Origin: Prostheceraeus crozeri
Taxonomy: Eukaryota > Platyhelminthes > Polycladida > Euryleptidae
Direction of reading: 5' to 3'
Length of the DNA stretch: 64,000 bases
NCBI GenBank assembly: GCA_907163375.1
Contig: CAJQUW010003017.1
Location: 230,010-294,009 of the forward strand
The notes beneath the pieces were generated by a model that made no database searches, was not told the DNA's origin, and saw nothing but the letters and a program-made list of their open reading frames with translations. Of this stretch, positions 1-10,309 are shown in pieces. Position 1 is the first letter of the stretch. The number at the start of each line of letters is the position of its first letter. Both the position numbers and the translations under genes were made by a program.

Positions 1-9
1 TGAATACAT
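1..9 (-). CDS. Penton-like capsid protein, first codons only (copy A)
   Basis: The ATG at 9-7 follows the same AT-rich leader (ACTAAAAA before ATG) as the penton gene of the complete element at 17295, and the gene order is the same. Only the first three codons lie in the window and the rest runs off the left edge. The second codon differs (TAT here, TGT at 17298). Confidence 0.6.
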
Positions 10-75
10 TTTTTAGTTAAAATTTTAAATAAATATTTTTTTAAAAAAAAATTAGAAACAACATATTTCAGCTAC

Positions 76-102
76 GGGCGAAGCCCTAGAACATTCGGTT
101 CG
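76..102. repeat. Double-hairpin element, copy A
   Basis: GGGC-GAA-GCCC (76-86) is followed by the stem GAAC/GTTC around ATTCG (89-101). It overlaps the stop codon and last codons of the 86-910 gene. In the complete element the GGGC stem is kept (17200-17210) but the partner hairpin has a different sequence. Confidence 0.75.
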
Positions 103-910
103 TTACACTTTTATAATCCGCTTCATTTAGAATCTTCTTTTCTAACAGTCTTTTCAATATAGCATGAATTTCATTGAAACTAGAATTATGTCCTTCTTTT
201 ATTGCAGATAATAAAATATTCAATCTATTTAGTAATTCTTGTGGATCATCTGGTAAAAATATGGTTGTTTCTGTTTTCTGTTTTTCAGATAAACCTTTTC
301 CTACTTTAACCCCCGTTGATAATAAATTTTCTAATTGTTTATAACGTCTAAGAGTTTTTACTGCACCAACTCTGTCTAACATAGCTTTATATTTTATGAG
401 ATCTTCTACAGCATAATTATTTAAAGCTGCTCCTCTTAAAAGATCAACAAAATTTCTATCTAAATTAAAAGGAGATTTATCTGGTGAAAAAATTATACCT
501 CGAAAAGGTTGTGGAAATATTTCTTTTTGTCCGAGATAAAATCTAGGTATTATTTTTCCATCTATAAATGAAATAGAATGTTCAAATTGCATAGATTTTG
601 GTAATTTCTTATTAATGTTTGATTCTAGTAATCCATAGTCATCTAATATAGTTTTGTGCTCTGGATCTGTTATATCAATTTGTTTATCATTATTTGTACT
701 TTCTTTTTCAAGAGTTTTAAATGGTTTCATAGTTTTTTCAAAATCAGTTTTTACTTGTTCGGTTTGCTGCATTTTTTCAAACATATCAGATTGAATACCA
801 GCTTTTATCATTCTATGTTGAAGATGATTTTCTTTCATAATATTTCTTTGTTTTATTAACTCTTCTAATTGTTTAATTCTTTTTTGATTATCAGCTTTAA
901 TTTTATCCAT
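86..910 (-). CDS. Conserved Polinton hypothetical protein (copy A)
   Basis: This 274-residue protein is nearly identical to the product of 16369-17190. The frame opens further upstream to 976, but the ATG at 910 is preferred because it follows the TTTTAAAA-ATG context seen at most starts in this element. The first 100 residues are charged and look coiled-coil; the rest is mixed alpha/beta with no motif I recognise. It lies between the penton and membrane-protein genes in both copies, so it is probably a virion or assembly protein. Its last residues differ from the other copy because of a hairpin exchange at 76-102. Confidence 0.75.
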   Translation of the reverse strand: MDKIKADNQKRIKQLEELIKQRNIMKENHLQHRMIKAGIQSDMFEKMQQTEQVKTDFEKTMKPFKTLEKESTNNDKQIDITDPEHKTILDDYGLLESNINKKLPKSMQFEHSISFIDGKIIPRFYLGQKEIFPQPFRGIIFSPDKSPFNLDRNFVDLLRGAALNNYAVEDLIKYKAMLDRVGAVKTLRRYKQLENLLSTGVKVGKGLSEKQKTETTIFLPDDPQELLNRLNILLSAIKEGHNSSFNEIHAILKRLLEKKILNEADYKSVTNRMF

Positions 911-1031
911 TTTTAAAATATAATATTTGAATTTTGTGGTAACATTGGAATACAACAAAAACATTTTACTGAACAAATTATTTTTTTATTGCTTTGTTGT
1001 TTGACATCTTTTCGTTTAAAGTTTTCTCGTT

Positions 1032-1637
1032 TTAAGTTTTGTTTAATAAAGTTTTGTTTAATAAAGTTTTGCTTAAATTTTCGCTTAAAGTTTTTAGCTC
1101 TTCTAAAAAAATTTTGTCATTTTCTTCATTAGAAATTTTACCATCACTAGAAATTTTGCCATCCTGTCTATTCTTATCATCAACTTTTTCGGACTGTAAT
1201 TGAAAGGTTTGATTTACTTCATTAGCTATTTGATCAAATTTTTCAATCTCATCTAACGTAATAACATTATCATCACATACTCTTTGAAAGTAGTAGTGTA
1301 GTTTATCATAGACTTCTTTAATATGTAAATGCTTAGTTTTTAATGATTTTCGTTTCTTAGTTATTAAAGATTTATCTAACATTGTAACAAGTGAAGTTGC
1401 AAAAACACCCGTACCTGTTAAAGCTGTAGCAACTACTGGAATTACTAAAACACCTGAAGATATAACAATTGTTAAAGCACCTAAACTTATTGTTAAGAAT
1501 ATGCCAATTCCTTGTGTTACATTCTTAACTATAGTCCATCTCTTTCTTAATTTTTTATAATGCTCTAATCTTAATAATAATTGAGATTCCTTATCTTTCA
1601 TATAGCGTACTCTATCTTTGTGTTTTTCAATGTTCAT
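1032..1637 (-). CDS. Polinton two-helix membrane protein, main frame (copy A)
   Basis: The 201-residue frame has a basic N-terminus, two adjacent hydrophobic stretches (about residues 42-90), a basic patch and a polar coiled-coil tail ending in a short Leu-Asn-Lys-Thr repeat. It is near-identical to 15642-16247. A short upstream frame (1726-1634) ends inside an eight-A run (minus strand) that overlaps this ATG, as in the other copy. The function is unknown. A membrane-active virion or core protein is an inference from the hydrophobic hairpin. Confidence 0.65.
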   Translation of the reverse strand: MNIEKHKDRVRYMKDKESQLLLRLEHYKKLRKRWTIVKNVTQGIGIFLTISLGALTIVISSGVLVIPVVATALTGTGVFATSLVTMLDKSLITKKRKSLKTKHLHIKEVYDKLHYYFQRVCDDNVITLDEIEKFDQIANEVNQTFQLQSEKVDDKNRQDGKISSDGKISNEENDKIFLEELKTLSENLSKTLLNKTLLNKT

Positions 1638-1726
1638 TTTTTTTCAATGTCCATTAAAGTAGAACTACGTTCATATGATAACGAAGGATATATTCTTGCG
1701 GTTTCTTCCACTTTTGTTTCTTCCAT
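1634..1726 (-). CDS. Short upstream frame of the membrane-protein gene (copy A)
   Basis: A 30-codon frame begins at an ATG in the TCTTTAAAAA-ATG context typical of this element and stops in TGA one base past the start of the next ATG (ATGA overlap). The matching frame in the complete element is 36 codons. The 18-base difference is a multiple of three, which suggests the frame is kept as coding. It runs into an A8 tract, so a -1 step would continue into the 1637-1032 frame. Confidence 0.5.
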   Translation of the reverse strand: MEETKVEETARIYPSLSYERSSTLMDIEKK

Positions 1727-1902
1727 TTTTTAAAGAAATATTTTGAATAAATATTTTGAAAACAATCTTCTGAAATGGTATTTAAATCGAAATACGTAGT
1801 TGTTTGTTTGTCGTATATTTCTAAGAACTCAGTCATGTTATTAACCTGAGGTAATATATCACCTATATTACTCAGTATAACTGTCGGATTTTCATCATTC
1901 AT
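1654..1902 (-). pseudogene. Adenovirus-type protease, N-terminal fragment (copy A)
   Basis: The first part of this 82-residue frame matches the start of the intact protease at 30213-30698: both have a Phe-Leu-x-(Ile/Leu)-Tyr segment followed by a Gln-Thr-Thr-Thr-x-Phe-Asp-Leu segment. It then runs through the membrane-protein leader in another frame. The catalytic His, acid and Cys regions are missing, so it cannot be a working protease. A comparable fragment lies at 30927-31115 in the complete element. Confidence 0.55.
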
Positions 1903-2027
1903 TTTAAATGAAATAAATTCCAATAACTGTAATAATGTCTACTTCTTGTACAGGAAAATGAAAACAACGGCAGTGTATTTTGCATCAAATATAATAATAC
2001 AACAATCAATCTTATCATACAATTGTA

Positions 2028-2255
2028 CAATGTCAGTCTTCTACCATGAGACTGGAGAACAAAAGAAAATAGAATTACATTTCAAAATAATCCAAAATGC
2101 AATACTACTAAGTTCCATGAATCATTCTTAAATATCAAAGATTATGTTACATACTGAAATATAGATCTATACAATGTCAGTCTTCTACCATGAGACTGGA
2201 GAACAAAAGAAAATAGAATTACATTTCAAAATAATCCAAAATGTGTTACTACTTA
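2028..2255. repeat. Direct repeat of about 75 bp, two copies
   Basis: About 75 bases starting ACAATGTCAGTCTTCTACCA recur at 2171 after beginning at 2028, 143 bp apart and almost identical. Each copy contains an inverted pair around CAGTCT...AGACTG that could fold. It lies in a non-coding gap of the element. Confidence 0.7.
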
Positions 2256-2339
2256 TAAAGAAGTCTTCATAAATATGTATACATCAAATATGTATGTACA
2301 TTGCACATATCTTAAAAAGTGAAACAACACAGTTAATGT

Positions 2340-2945
2340 TCATTCATCTTGGGAACCAAACCTCATTTCTTCTATAGTTGTCGGTTGATCCAATTTTTCT
2401 ATATAAATTTTGATTTCTTTAAAATGTTTTCTAACAAAACTAATGGGCATTGATGAATTTAAAAATAATACGTGTGGTAGAATTAGATCTGATAAGTTCA
2501 TCAAGAAATAACAATAACTTACGTTATAGGAAATTCTAAATAGTTCCAAGTTTACCACAAATCTGTTTTTTTTATTGTCACTCAATTCCAGAATTCTTTT
2601 AAATCCATAACCTTGATAAGCAGCACTTCTCAGCAACGACCCATGGTGCACTTTATCACTTGCAATCAGTTTTGAAATCATAGTAGCACTATCTTCGATG
2701 GTAATGAAATGTTCTTTTGTAACATTGAACTGAGGAATTGTAGTAGTGTTAAGATACTGTTCTATTTTTACTGTAATATCCTCCACTTGTTTTTGAGAGT
2801 CCAATTTGTTCTTCTTTCTCGATTGAATTTCTAACTTCCACTCTTCAAAGTATTTATTCGCAGTTTCCTTGTGCTCTTCTTTAATTAAGTTTAGTAAAAT
2901 CGGCATGTAAAACGAAAAAGCTTCTGCGGCAGTACGTTTTGGCAT
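2340..2945 (-). CDS. Unrecognised cargo ORF or exon near the element end (copy A)
   Basis: A 201-codon frame starts at the first ATG (2945); the frame opens to 2972 but with no ATG there. The protein is lysine-rich with a likely helical first half and no motif I can name. A good splice donor (GTAAGT at 2522 on the minus strand) falls inside the frame, so it may be the first exon of a spliced gene and not a whole protein. The complete element carries a different ORF (31902-32201) in the equivalent position beside the same flanking sequence, so this looks like a variable cargo slot. Confidence 0.45.
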   Translation of the reverse strand: MPKRTAAEAFSFYMPILLNLIKEEHKETANKYFEEWKLEIQSRKKNKLDSQKQVEDITVKIEQYLNTTTIPQFNVTKEHFITIEDSATMISKLIASDKVHHGSLLRSAAYQGYGFKRILELSDNKKNRFVVNLELFRISYNVSYCYFLMNLSDLILPHVLFLNSSMPISFVRKHFKEIKIYIEKLDQPTTIEEMRFGSQDE

Positions 2946-3030
2946 TTTGCAATAAGGAAAGAAAACAGTCACTAGTTATGATTAATGGAATTGTAAATGA
3001 AGTCTTACTTCCTACATGCTGCAGTTATAT

Positions 3031-3215
3031 TCCACGTCTTACAAATGAATAAGTGGGTGTAGCAGCTGTTTGTTCTTTCATACATTGTTTCCTTTCAAAT
3101 GTTTGAGTTGGAGGTCACAGCTCTTTACACTGAAATGCCTTTTATTCATAAATGCGAGAAGCAGATGTTCTCTACAATTGAGTGATCATCTGAGTGCAAA
3201 GCAGTAACAATAACA
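3031..3215. repeat. Subterminal segment shared by both Polinton ends
   Basis: This segment matches 32369-32544 in the same order next to the inverted repeat. It begins TATTCCACGTCTTACAAAT and ends near GAGTGCAAAGCAGTA. Just outside it (about 3225-3248) is a short remnant of the membrane-protein gene (TGTGTTACATTCTTAA), comparable with the remnant at 32558-32625. Confidence 0.8.
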
Positions 3216-3248
3216 GGCATTGTGAGAGATTGTGTTACATTCTTAAAG

Positions 3249-3826
3249 AAATATTATTAGTCACATGATATATTTTAAAAACCTGAAAGATGGATAAAAT
3301 TCATGAATTTGAAATTCTCAACTTTTATGATTTTTGGTGTCCTTGAACGGTCATGATTTAAGCAATGAAAATTGTAATTCTCAAATTTTGAGATTCTTAA
3401 CTTTTATGATTTTTTCGGTGTCCTTGAACGGTCATGATTGTCAAAGTAAAAAAATGATCTTAATCTCAAATTTGTGATTCTTAACTTTTATGATTTTCGG
3501 TGTCCTTGAACGGTCATGATTTTGGGGGTGAAAATTGTAATTCTCAAATTTGAGATTTTGAAAAATTTGAAAATTGGGTATTTTTAAAAACGCCCAAATT
3601 TATGAATGTAGGTCTTCATAACCTGAAAAAGGGTTCAAATTCATGAATTTATGTCGTTTTTAAAAATGTCATTTTTTGAAAAATGGTACTTTTTGAATGG
3701 ACTAAATTCATGTATTTAGGTCTTAAAAACCTGAAAAAAGGACTAAATTCATGAATTTATGTCGTTTTTAAAGATACTATTTTTTTGAATTTTATGGTGT
3801 CCTGGAACGGTCTTTTGCCCATTACT
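3249..3826. repeat. Terminal inverted repeat of Polinton copy A
   Basis: About 578 bp ending GCCCATTACT. It has repeated modules of about 80 bp that carry GGTGTCCTTGAACGGTC (3336-3352, 3417-3433, 3499-3515). A related form, GGTGTCCTGGAACGGTC, lies 14 bp from the tip (3796-3812). Small palindromes AAATTCATGAATTT recur between modules. It has one more internal module than the arms of the complete element. Confidence 0.88.
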
Positions 3827-3934
3827 TATGACATTAGAAAATGATACTTAATTAATCTCTTTAAAAATCCACTGCATCTACAGATAATGTAATCAATAAA
3901 TGTTGCTTCAAACCGCTTTGCAAAAGATATAAGC

Positions 3935-4005
3935 CTGATAGGACTCGAACTTACGACCATCCTGTTGTGCTGACTTGCCAAACTACTGAATCTGGTGCAC
4001 CCGAT
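3935..4005 (-). repeat. tRNA-derived SINE-like head
   Basis: Read on the minus strand there is an A-box-like stretch (AGTAGTTTGGCAAG) and, about 30 bases later, a B-box (GTTCGAGTCC) at 3941-3949. The outer ends do not pair as an acceptor stem, so this is a SINE head or tRNA pseudogene and not a working tRNA. Confidence 0.5.
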
Positions 4006-4012
4006 GAAATTC

Positions 4013-5017
4013 AACGGTACAGAAATATGAAATACAATTTGAATTTATATGATGAAAAGTTTGGATAAGAAGCACGCACTTCAATCATTATGGATATTGT
4101 CATCATACAGTGCAGTGATATTGTTTGTTAGAATAATGACATCTAGTTTCCGAAAATGCTTAAAGTTGTATGTTTGCTTACAAAAGTAAATGGAGGCTTG
4201 TAGCATTGTAGCATTGATGGACTGAGTTAAATCAAGGATATGAACGTTTCATAGAAGCGTGTGCACAATGCGGATAACTCAATCGTAAAAGCACAAATTA
4301 GGGTAATGAGAGATTTGCATGAAACCATAGTTTTATCATTCTTTCAAAAACCAAGCATTAGATTGACTATTGTCGATAAGCTTATAGATTAAAATGGTGG
4401 GCGTCTGAATTTCAGTGAAGAACAAAAATTCAATAATTTTTTTCATTACTTATTAAATGACTCTCATAAATCAACAAAAATTATTATTTTGCATTTCAGA
4501 CTATAGTTTCAGTAACAAGGACTGGTATCGGCCACTAACCTTAACATTTCATACCACTGCTGGTTGCGACACATCCAGCAATTTCTCCACCAGCGCGACA
4601 TGAATATATTCATTACCTTAATTCTGGAACATTGATTCTCAGTCGGGTGCCGCGGAAAGTTCAAAGAGTGATACAAGAGTGCCGTTTCGTTAATAAAATA
4701 TACATTCGTAGAAATGCAGAATTTACATAATAGAAAAGCTTTGTATGCCATAATTTGGACTGTGCGATAGTCGCACCTGTCCGCACTGGTGCACCGAAGA
4801 ATTTAAAAAGTCATGTTGAAGCACTTGTGCATGAGCATCAAAACAATTGTTTCGCGCTGTAGATTGTCCTGCGAACATCTTAAGGTAGGGTTCTGTCTTT
4901 GGTCAGAAGTGTTAATATTTTCTAGAAATAAATGCAAATTGTGCGAGGTACTTGGAAAATTCTGATGCTACTAAAGAGTTAGAAGTCAGTGGTCGTGAGA
5001 GATTGAGAAAATATTAG
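4013..5017. other. Intergenic, no supported gene
   Basis: AT-rich host sequence. On the minus strand about 4509-4760 a short frame has a segment faintly like the Asp-Glu-Thr-(Ala/Gly)-Leu-Phe-Tyr region of pogo/Tigger transposases, too weak to call. Nothing else is recognised. Confidence 0.4.
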
Positions 5018-5362
5018 GATCCCGACCGGGATATGGATAATTATCGGGATCGAGATAACATTTATGAAACTAAGGGCTAATAGCGTGAAGTTGAGTTAGC
5101 AGTTAATGAGATTGTAAATTGTATACACTAAAGTAGTAGATAGAAATAAGCAAATGTAACTAAATAGCAGTTAATTGTCAACAATATGACGCATTGACTG
5201 ATTTGTTGACCGTCAATAGAGATGAACTAGATATAACCAGAATGTTATCTAACTTTCTATGTAATAGCCTATTTATTCAGTGCCTTTAAATCGAATATAA
5301 TGTGCTTCACACAATTATACTTATCGAGATTCGGGATCCCGATAAATCTTGGCCGGGATCAG
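5018..5362. repeat. Small MITE-like element with inverted CGGGATC ends
   Basis: GATCCCGACCGGGAT with TTATCGGGATCGAGATAA at 5018-5062 is roughly inverted at 5318-5362, which reads TTATCGAGATTCGGGATCCC then GATAAATCTTGGCCGGGATC. The core is AT-rich without a frame. This looks like a short non-autonomous DNA transposon; the family is not identified. Confidence 0.45.
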
Positions 5363-5789
5363 GATCAAAATTGGCATGCCGGGATGCCTCAGGATTGGGA
5401 ACTCGCACGATCACGGTTAGAAAAGACTTAGATAGGCCTCTTTTAGTCACTTTTTATCAAAATTTGCAAGTGAGTCTAATCCTATTTAACCCGTCATAGT
5501 TCTAGCTAGGCTCTTTAAAAGTAAGGCACAACAGGTGTTGTAAAGATATGCAACCAGTTAACAGAACGAAACAATAAGAGCCTCCCATACATTAAAACAT
5601 CCGAAAATGCATACTTTTTTCGGATACAGCCGTAATTTTCATAAACTTTTATAAAATTAATCTTAAATAAATTATTCATGAGTTTCTTTAGGAGCTCAGA
5701 ATGAGTGCACATTTATAGAATTGTTTATTATTTTGTGTATAGCATAATCCATTTTCCTCACACAACACATACTAAATACAGAAGTTGTG

Positions 5790-6030
5790 CGAAGAATACG
5801 CTCACTTAAAAAAAAGCATGTAGCATCAACCACTGTGATTACTCGACGACAACTACAATGGTTTGGACACGTGATTAGAAGAAATCTCGATCGATGAATT
5901 GACGAAGATCTTCAAGCTTGGCTAAGAGAAATGGACCACGAAGAAGACCTCGAGACACCTGGTTGGACCTCCTACTAAAGGAAACACGGATACAAGAACC
6001 GAAGCGATGACGATGGCTTGCGATCGATCA
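5790..6030 (+). pseudogene. LINE reverse transcriptase C-terminal remnant
   Basis: A broken frame encodes an Arg-Arg-Gln-Leu-Gln-Trp-Phe-Gly-His-Val segment and, after a frame change, Gly-Pro-Arg-Arg-Arg-Pro-Arg-Asp-Thr-Trp. This Trp-Phe-Gly-His-Val plus Arg-Pro-x-x-Thr-Trp pair is typical of the end of many LINE (RTE and relatives) ORF2 proteins. Stops and a frameshift show it is dead. Confidence 0.6.
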
Positions 6031-6909
6031 GAACGGAGGAGTGTGATCCAAACTCTGACTTTCTGACATTGTCTGACGCCCTCTAGTTTGTCAGTCGTTA
6101 ACCCAACACTTCACAATAAAATTCGCCCCTTCTAATGACCAACTCAAATTCCCATCTTACAAGCGTGGTCTGTGTTTCCGAGAATCATTGTAATTAACCT
6201 TAGAATGTCCATGAGAATATCCGCCCAGGTGAAGAAATGGTGCGTAAGCACCATATGGTTCTACTCATTCAAACAAAGCGAAGAGTCAAGGTTCAATGGT
6301 TGCAAGTTATCACCTGCGTGAAAGTTTGCAACTGATATATTGCAAAATTAATTGTAGATTTTTGAACATCCCATTCAATCGAGAGAATGTTTTTTGTGAC
6401 TCACTCTGTATACTAAACTAAGGGAGCCAACCTATCCTGCTAATTTGTTGGCAAATACATGTAGATCTTACAGAACTGTATTGTTGGATAGCTGTGCATA
6501 TTTGTCCATTCAATGCTTAGTTCAATGAGCAAACGTTCTAAGGATGTTCTATTTCCTGGATTTTATTGTTTCTTTCGATCGTAGAGTTTGTGAAGGAAGA
6601 TCAGTTAAGCTAACATTGTTCCATTTAATCCATCAGTCATGATCTCACATGTGTAATAGCTTCCTAACGGCATTCACTTCACTCCTCTTCCGAATACTAT
6701 CAGGTATGTCACAGTTTTATGAAGTTCAGCTTTCCTCCGCTCATTCGCTTCCTCATCGTCGTCCGCTCCCTTTTCCTCTGATTTGTCACCTGCTCTTCCA
6801 ATCTCCTCTCGCAATTTACTTCATCTTCTTTCATCGCTCTTCCCTCACTCATCACCGTGGTTCCTCTCGCAGCTTCACCACGTTCTCTCCTACTATTGCC
6901 ATCCCTTCC

Positions 6910-7998
6910 ATGTCTGGCCGGGGGAGCAGCAGTCCAGCCTCGGTGCACTTCGCGGGCCATACCTTCGATAATGACGATGGCGACGATTGTCTACCCATGG
7001 CCACTCCCTCTGCACCTTTGGAAGCATCCTCAACCGTGGCCAAGAGGCCGAGGGGTCCACTTAAACGCTCTTTCACACTGGTACCGGAGAGGATTGGGAA
7101 TGCTCGGTTTAAGACTCGTTTTGGGCGACGCTTTGGGAAATCTTTGTCTTCATCTACTTCAGCTAATACGAATGCCAATCGCGCGATCGACGTCGGCTCA
7201 CTGCCACAATGCGAATTTCTCATGAAAATTTTGGCCATTCTTGTTGTCATTTTCACATTTCCACTGTGCCTAATCGTATGCATCAAGGTCATCGCGCAGT
7301 ATGAACGCGCTGTTATATTCAGACTTGGTCGCTTATTGGATGGTGCTCGAGGTCCAGGACTTATCTTCATACTGCCATGCCTCGATTCCATCAAAACCAT
7401 CGATTTACGAACTTTTACCTTCGATGTACCTACACAGGAGGTGCTAACAAAGGACTCTGTTACTGTGGCAGTCGACGCAGTCGTGTATTATCGGATCTTT
7501 GATCCTACTATGTCGGTAGTGAACGTCGAGGATGCTAATAGATCTACGCGTCTACTTGCCGCAACCACTCTACGAAATGTGTTGGGTACCATGGACCTCT
7601 ATCAGCTACTTACAGACCGTGAAAACATTGCTGCATTGATGCAGGAATGTTTGGACGTTGCGACGGATACATGGGGCGTTAAAGTTGAGCGCGTTGAAGT
7701 CAAGGACGTGCGACTGCCGATTCAGCTGCAGAGAGCCATGGCGGCTGAGGCCGAAGCGACACGAGAAGCGAAGGCGAAAGTAATCGCTGCCGAAGGGGAA
7801 GAGGCGGCGTCCAAGTCGCTCCGGAAAGCCGGTAAAGTTCTAGCTGAGTGTCCAATCGCCCTACAACTGCGATATTTACAAACATTGAGTAGTATTTCCG
7901 CAGAGAAGAACTCAACCATCATATTTCCACTACCGATTGATATAATCAAATACATGCAACAGCGACATGATGACCCTTACGACGAGGATAATGTGTGA
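6910..7998 (+). CDS. Stomatin-like SPFH/band-7 membrane protein
   Basis: A 362-residue intronless coding frame. A long Ser/Thr/Arg-rich N-terminus is followed by a hydrophobic hairpin (about residues 98-125) that dips into the inner leaflet of the membrane, then the SPFH/band-7 domain with Gln-Tyr-Glu-Arg-Ala-Val-Ile-Phe-Arg-Leu-Gly-Arg and Gly-Pro-Gly-Leu. The Glu/Ala-rich helix and the (Ile/Leu)-x-Leu-Arg-Tyr-Leu-Gln-Thr-Leu motif near the C-terminus are classic for stomatin, MEC-2 and podocin, which oligomerise at the membrane and regulate ion channels. The ATG at 6910 is chosen: the frame opens upstream to 6649, but a donor-like AG/GTATGT near 6703 suggests that part is 5' leader. Which stomatin subfamily it belongs to is not decided. 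Confidence 0.9.
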   Translation: MSGRGSSSPASVHFAGHTFDNDDGDDCLPMATPSAPLEASSTVAKRPRGPLKRSFTLVPERIGNARFKTRFGRRFGKSLSSSTSANTNANRAIDVGSLPQCEFLMKILAILVVIFTFPLCLIVCIKVIAQYERAVIFRLGRLLDGARGPGLIFILPCLDSIKTIDLRTFTFDVPTQEVLTKDSVTVAVDAVVYYRIFDPTMSVVNVEDANRSTRLLAATTLRNVLGTMDLYQLLTDRENIAALMQECLDVATDTWGVKVERVEVKDVRLPIQLQRAMAAEAEATREAKAKVIAAEGEEAASKSLRKAGKVLAECPIALQLRYLQTLSSISAEKNSTIIFPLPIDIIKYMQQRHDDPYDEDNV

Positions 7999-8000
7999 CA

Positions 8001-9765
8001 CCGCTTCCACGATGCTATAGTGCCTCAACATGGCCTCCCGGGGAGGATGGCCTTCCACATCGTTCGTGCTGAACAATTCAAACTTCACATAACATGGCTG
8101 TGATTCGTCTGTGTCGATCGTGGATGGAATTTCGTCAGGAATCGAGTTGTTGCTTGTCAGATGTCCACTATTCCATTGTTGAGAAAAAACGAAATAATTC
8201 ACAACTAATTATGAAAATAATACGTTTTATTCATAATTTGGACGAAAATGTGGTGTTGTTATAAAGTATCATCAACAACAATGGACAATCAGCATCCGAC
8301 TACACGTCGGCTGACCGATTATCTGCAAGTTCTGCAGATGCAGATAGGATATGATCCAAAAATTTACCAGAAGATATTCCCCATGCGAAATTATACATTT
8401 AAGGCAAAGTCAAATGAAGGTTATATGATCCCATCGACGTTTGGGACAGCCTCTTATCAAATGAATTTGGTTGAAACCGGTTGCTAGCCCTACATATCTT
8501 CTTTTCAGACTGGCTTAGACCAGATTTTTTCCAACTGGTATAATTGGAGCATTCAATTTTAATTATCATGTTACTACGAAACCATGTGATATTAAACTAC
8601 ATTAAGATCGGTTTTCTTTTAGCGGCGAGGAATCTTTAGTTAATTAACCCCACTTGATTTGATGTTTGTGCTTCTATCTTCCTGAGACTTGTTTTGAAAC
8701 ACATTCGTCGCATGTTCTCCCGAAAAGTTAGAATTCTGCATTTTTAAGATTCTAAAGTAGTGATATTTTTATAAAACGCTCGCAAAAATAAGTTTCCTCA
8801 TAATTTTGATCAGATGAATTTCTGCTTTGCTTTTATCTTCGATGTCGTTACTATATTGCATAATATGAAATCTTGAAATAATGGCCATTAATTCTTCATT
8901 ACTCTTCAATGCTTTATATATACTGTATATGCAGTTACGCCGCTAGAGCTACTAAAATTGATAGAAAATGGTTATTATGTATTCTTTTGCACATCAAAGT
9001 CCTAAATGCTTCATAATGTCGACATTCTTTTCCAAGAATGAATCTTTGAATTTGGAATTTAGAGTTTGGAAATTTTGAATATCAAATTCAAGTGGAAAAT
9101 CAAGCAGCAAAAGGAAATGGTCCCCACTTTGAAAGTGCTCTCAACAGATTAGAGTTTCCAACAATTTTGATTAAGTATACAAATATCACTCGACGTCATG
9201 CTGGACAATGCAGAAGTGCTCACTATTTTTACAATTCACCTAACATAACTGAAATCAATGTTTCAATGAGCGAAAATGATGCAGAAAATCTATAAGCCTA
9301 TCTGCATGCACATGTGTATACATAGGCGTGCATGTAACTGATATCTGTATTTTATACAACTGCGTCATGTTCTGTATCATGATATCTAGCCTACATGCAC
9401 TGCACATGTATGTTGTGGTGCAAGCAAGAGGTCGTGTAATCAATGCATAATCTTTGAAATTGAACATCGAAGATTTGAATTATTGTATGCAATGAGAATA
9501 AAAGAAATAGACGGGGAATAGCATGAAATACTTTAATATCTTTCGCGAATGCTATTCATGCATTGATCAAACAGTATAAAAAACTATTTTTCAAAAAACA
9601 GTTTTGATAAATTACTGTGCCTAGTGTTGGTTAATTCATGTACATAAATTTGATCGGTGAATTACGAGGAAGTGGAAAAGATTTTTCGATAAGTGAAGTG
9701 CGATTCCGCTGTGGTGTGAAACCTCTTCCGCGCACCTCCGAGTTCTTCCTCCCAATGACTATTGT
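8001..9765. other. 3' flank and intergenic, no supported gene
   Basis: The stomatin 3' untranslated region probably occupies the first 200-250 bases. A 79-codon ATG frame at 8248-8487 and a 67-codon frame at 9092-9295 have no recognisable similarity and ordinary AT-rich surroundings. They could be chance. Confidence 0.4.
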
Positions 9766-9830
9766 CTGTCGCTGGACTCGAACCTCTTAAATATTGATCT
9801 CTAATGCAGTTAACCACTGTGTCGCAGAAT
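9766..9830 (-). repeat. tRNA-derived SINE-like head
   Basis: On the minus strand an A-box-like AGTGGTTAACTGC is followed 20-odd bases later by the B-box GGTTCGAGTCC (9774-9784). The acceptor arms do not pair. The SINE body would run down to about 9660. Confidence 0.55.
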
Positions 9831-10309
9831 TTGAGAAAAATAAAATGTGTCATTCTTTATTCCTATGTAAGCAGACAAATCTCAAAATCAAAGTAAAAAA
9901 TAGTATGTGTGTGCAGACTAAGAACTTAAAGTGCATGAAATATTGCAATCAGGATATGAACTGAACTTGAACTAAAATTAAATCTATAAATCACTCATTC
10001 TGACTGAGTGTAATAATAATGATGGGCTAATCACTTGAAGATTTAGGTTCACTCTGAAAATATTGATGAAACTGAAGAGCAAATCATAGGAGCTCATTCT
10101 AAAACAGTCTACAAATTTATCAAATTCATAATTTTTTCTAATGTGCTTTTTCAATTTAAATAATTCTCACATGTAAATGAGGTTGCGGATTAGGATTGAT
10201 AATCAGAGAGCTTGAGAACACGGAGTTAAACTTTAAATATTGTAGATGCGGATGTGGATGCTTATCCAACTTCTGTCCTCAAGCGATTTGCTCAGTTCAG
10301 AACATAGCA

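Larger units (their letters stand above)
1..3826 (-). mobile_element. Polinton/Maverick copy A, one end, cut by window edge
   Basis: This is the terminal 3.8 kb of a second Polinton. Positions 1 to about 1740 are a near-identical inverted copy of the left side of the complete element (about 15526-17300): the penton start, the conserved hypothetical gene and the membrane-protein gene in the same order. Positions 3249-3826 match the terminal inverted repeat and end in the same GCCCATTACT. Between them lie sequences that in the complete element occur at its right end (3031-3215 matches 32369-32544, plus a protease fragment), so this end is a mosaic. The next six bases, TATGAC (3827-3832), would be the target duplication, but the other side is outside the window. 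Confidence 0.88.

Noticed and set aside
6709..7400. Several open frames on the opposite strand and in other frames across the stomatin gene
   Set aside because: Shadows of a GC-rich coding region; no domain, and the stomatin frame explains the sequence.
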